From positions 1,488,001 to 1,552,000 of the forward strand of contig OZ037852.1 of the NCBI GenBank assembly GCA_964035575.1: 64,000 bases of DNA, written 5' to 3'. The position numbers were made by a program, and so were the translations under genes. Below are positions 61,767 to 64,000 of the stretch, in pieces. How positions within the stretch are numbered: position 1 is the first letter of the stretch; each line of letters opens with the position of its first letter. Below the pieces are notes generated by a model that ran no database searches, was not told where the DNA came from, and worked only from the letters and a program-made list of their open reading frames with translations. This stretch comes from Rhynchopus sp. YZ270_cl-10. Its lineage: Eukaryota > Euglenozoa > Diplonemea > Diplonemida > Diplonemidae.

Positions 61767-63611
61767 ATGTACACTACACGAACCATTCTGATCTTTCTTC
61801 TTGTGATAGTGGCCATTGAGGGTTCGACCCTGGCAGAGCATGACCCAGAGAGGCTGCGGGCTGCTGGATTGCGTCGTGCAGAAGAGGAGCATCGCGTGAA
61901 CGACCCTTTGGGGTCATGGGTGCACAACGATCGGAGCATTATCGAGAAGGTCTGCTCGCAGGCGGACACAGAGGAACGGAAGGTGGGGGTCCCCGACGAG
62001 CGTGAGGTGTGTCTGAAGCGGGGTGCCGCGCTGTCAGCAGACCTCCGCCGGTTTGCGCCAAAAAATGGGAATTTCAGTCGGCAAGACGTTACAGACCTTA
62101 TTGACCTTGCGAAGACAGTTTACAACAAAGTATTTCTTGTTTGGGTCAGAATCGAAGACGGGAAGGCGGTGGATTACCGAGGGGTTGGCGGGATGTTGGA
62201 TGACAGCCCACCTATCGGTGTACAGGTCATTTTACATCACATTTCTTTCGTGGCGATGACGCAAAAGCTGGGTGGGTTTGCAGCTGGACAGACTTTTGAA
62301 TACTTTGCTGCAGTCTACGATAAATGTGAAGGATCACCCTACCGTGCGTTAGACATGCCTCTCAGCGAAGCCTTTCAACACATCCCAATCCTCGGCTATG
62401 CGCGAAATGAAAACTGCCCGAACCACATTCTTGTCCCAACTACACCATGGATTAATCTGTACTCCCCTCCTTTAACTATTGAATGGTCGCATCTCAAGCC
62501 GATTGCCGTCTTTCGAGGCAGCAATTATCGACTGAAAAGGACCCTCATTGCGTTTTCCTCTGCGTTAGCTGCGGTAGGGCATCCACAGGGGTTGTTCCTG
62601 GATGCGAGGGTACGTTGCGTACCGGAGAAGATGAAGGCGGTCTGCAGGACCACAGTCGCACAGCTCCGGGAGGCTGGGGCGATAGACGTTCCTGTTGAAG
62701 AGATGTGCACGGATGAGGTGATTGCGGCCGTCTGCTTTGACCCGGATATGATGGTAACATATGAGCAGCGTACCCACCGATACCTTCTCTCCATAGACGG
62801 TATTGGTGCGGTCGACAGAACAGCACGGTATATGTTCGAACCTGGTGTCGTAGTGGAAGTGGGAACGGAGTTTGAACAGTATTTCACGAACGATGTTATG
62901 CCGTATGTTCACTACGCTGCTATTGACAATGAAATTGACCGTGCCCTGCCACAGCTCAATGTGACCTTAGCATGGCTTCGTGACAACGATGATGTTGCGC
63001 ACCACATTTCGAATGTCGCGACGCAATACGCAACGAGGCATCTGACCGACCGATCGCAGGCCCGATACTTCCAGCTTTTCGCTGCGCTCTATAGTTCCCG
63101 TTGGGATGACATGCATTCTGTTCATCCCTTTCCAGCCCTCCCTCTCTCCGCTACTACCACCCCCGAAGCTGTGGAGCGTGGACGGCGTGAGATGGGAGGT
63201 CCCTTTGGGTGTTCCACTATGGTCCAGCACTACAGGGAGTACTATCATATACACAAACCTGATATGTTCCGCTGGTTGACCCCTGCGTGTGGCGAAGGGG
63301 CGTTAGGTGTGAGGCATTTGAACAAAGGGATAGTCACCTTTGCTGAGATACTAGATGATTATGGGTCGGTCAACCGGCAGGTCTATCAAGAAGAAGACGA
63401 GGCTGGAGTGCCCCCGATGGGTCGAAGGAAAGGTGATGAGGTGCGAAGATGTGAGAAGAAGGGGAAGGCGTCTCGCTCGACGCGCATCTGGCATGCCTGT
63501 GTGCTAGCCTCGGTCAGCGCTGTTCTGTATATGCTCCGCAAGGCCGGGCCGGCCGCGTTCGCCGTTGTGACGATTTTTGCTTACATCATCATGGAGCCCC
63601 CTTTTTGGTAA
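61767..63611 (+). CDS. GT90 (CAP10/POGLUT-like) glycosyltransferase, paralogue B
   Basis: The open frame extends upstream, but the ATG at 61767 is preferred: it follows a T-rich tract ending AACAG and opens a clear signal peptide (TRTILIFLLVIVAIEGSTLA). The protein is 614 aa. GT90 features are IAVFRGS (about 245), HRYLLSIDGIGAVDRTARYM (about 337), GVVVEVGTEFEQYFTNDVM with YVHYAAID, and LAWLRDNDDVAHHISNVATQ. It aligns with paralogue A throughout, so the pair arose by tandem duplication, long ago judging from the divergence. The C-terminus has a basic cluster then a hydrophobic segment (ACVLASVSAVLYM, AFAVVTIFAYIIM), suggesting a membrane anchor. Probably acts in the ER/Golgi lumen on secreted glycoconjugates. 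Confidence 0.85.
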   Translation: MYTTRTILIFLLVIVAIEGSTLAEHDPERLRAAGLRRAEEEHRVNDPLGSWVHNDRSIIEKVCSQADTEERKVGVPDEREVCLKRGAALSADLRRFAPKNGNFSRQDVTDLIDLAKTVYNKVFLVWVRIEDGKAVDYRGVGGMLDDSPPIGVQVILHHISFVAMTQKLGGFAAGQTFEYFAAVYDKCEGSPYRALDMPLSEAFQHIPILGYARNENCPNHILVPTTPWINLYSPPLTIEWSHLKPIAVFRGSNYRLKRTLIAFSSALAAVGHPQGLFLDARVRCVPEKMKAVCRTTVAQLREAGAIDVPVEEMCTDEVIAAVCFDPDMMVTYEQRTHRYLLSIDGIGAVDRTARYMFEPGVVVEVGTEFEQYFTNDVMPYVHYAAIDNEIDRALPQLNVTLAWLRDNDDVAHHISNVATQYATRHLTDRSQARYFQLFAALYSSRWDDMHSVHPFPALPLSATTTPEAVERGRREMGGPFGCSTMVQHYREYYHIHKPDMFRWLTPACGEGALGVRHLNKGIVTFAEILDDYGSVNRQVYQEEDEAGVPPMGRRKGDEVRRCEKKGKASRSTRIWHACVLASVSAVLYMLRKAGPAAFAVVTIFAYIIMEPPFW

Positions 63612-64000
63612 AGAAAGCGCGCTCCATTAATTTTTTTAATCAATCCCCTTTTTTACCCCCTGCGGTTGTCGATAACCGTGTAGAGGATGTGGTGTCTTGT
63701 GTTCACAGAGGCGTTGTTTAAGTACTGTCAAACTTCCATTTTTTTTTTTGTATGTTGACCCTCTCAAATACTTTCAATTCTGTGAACTGAAAGCATATGA
63801 ATCTAATTGGTATGAGATAGTGGGTAACGGCGAAACGGGGTATTTATTCGAGGATGTGTTTGACAAAAAAATAAAAAGTGAAAATCTGGTCTTGAGTTCT
63901 CCTGTGAGCTTTTTAAAAAATAGTGTCCTTGAAACATAATTCTTCACTTTGCGCAGGGATGTATTCACATATGGGCTCGTCCGGAAACCCCCCAGCCCAA
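63612..64000. other. End of window
   Basis: An 80-codon open frame (63697-63939) begins at a non-ATG codon or an internal ATG and shows no domain. I see nothing else. Confidence 0.3.

Noticed and set aside
1-64000. Intact retroviral, LTR, Polinton or LINE coding regions
   Set aside because: No reverse transcriptase, integrase, capsid or DNA-polymerase motifs were found in any frame of the window.

Overview
This window looks like nuclear DNA of a unicellular eukaryote. The evidence is large multidomain proteins (SAM+WW, WD40, PPR, TBC Rab-GAP, GT90 glycosyltransferases, ankyrin), GT-AG introns with GTATGN donors, pyrimidine-tract/AG acceptors before several start codons, and a piece of eukaryotic small-subunit rRNA inside a transposon. 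Every convincing gene is on the + strand. That, with acceptor-like sites ahead of the ORFs, fits a protist with polycistronic transcription and trans-splicing (an euglenozoan such as a diplonemid is possible), but no spliced-leader gene is present, so the assignment is weak. Coordinates next to long homopolymers may be off by a base or two.

Layout. 0.2-1.9 kb: two related, truncated ankyrin genes. 2.1-11.2 kb: a Russian-doll nest of DNA transposons. 11.4-13.6 kb: a two-exon SAM/WW gene. 14-22.7 kb: gene-poor, with simple-sequence arrays, an inverted-repeat island holding recombinase-like fragments, a long 7-bp satellite, a small element carrying rRNA, and nested hAT-like elements. 23.2-25.1 kb: WD40 gene. 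25.1-42.6 kb: almost no host genes; many hAT-like elements with exact 8-bp target duplications, a 2.5-kb element with degenerate satellite-like filling, a 9-bp satellite, and a pogo-like element with a truncated transposase. 42.7-63.6 kb: the gene-dense part: PPR, TBC, two large low-complexity proteins with C-terminal introns, a basic (possibly mitochondrial) protein, one more hAT-like element, and two tandem GT90 paralogues.

The transposons are all short and none encodes a recognisable full transposase, so they appear to depend on enzymes encoded elsewhere. Twice, two different hAT-like elements sit side by side sharing one target-site sequence. At several loci an unoccupied copy of the surrounding repeat elsewhere in the window shows the state before insertion.

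A second layer of short dispersed repeats (called R1-R7 and M below) lies in the UTRs, intergenic spaces and one intron of host genes, and also inside transposons. R1 is a hairpin whose stem shows compensatory changes between copies. R1+R5 and R6+R2 occur as fixed pairs, in some cases directly upstream of start codons. This structured, modular repeat system is the best candidate here for something undescribed.
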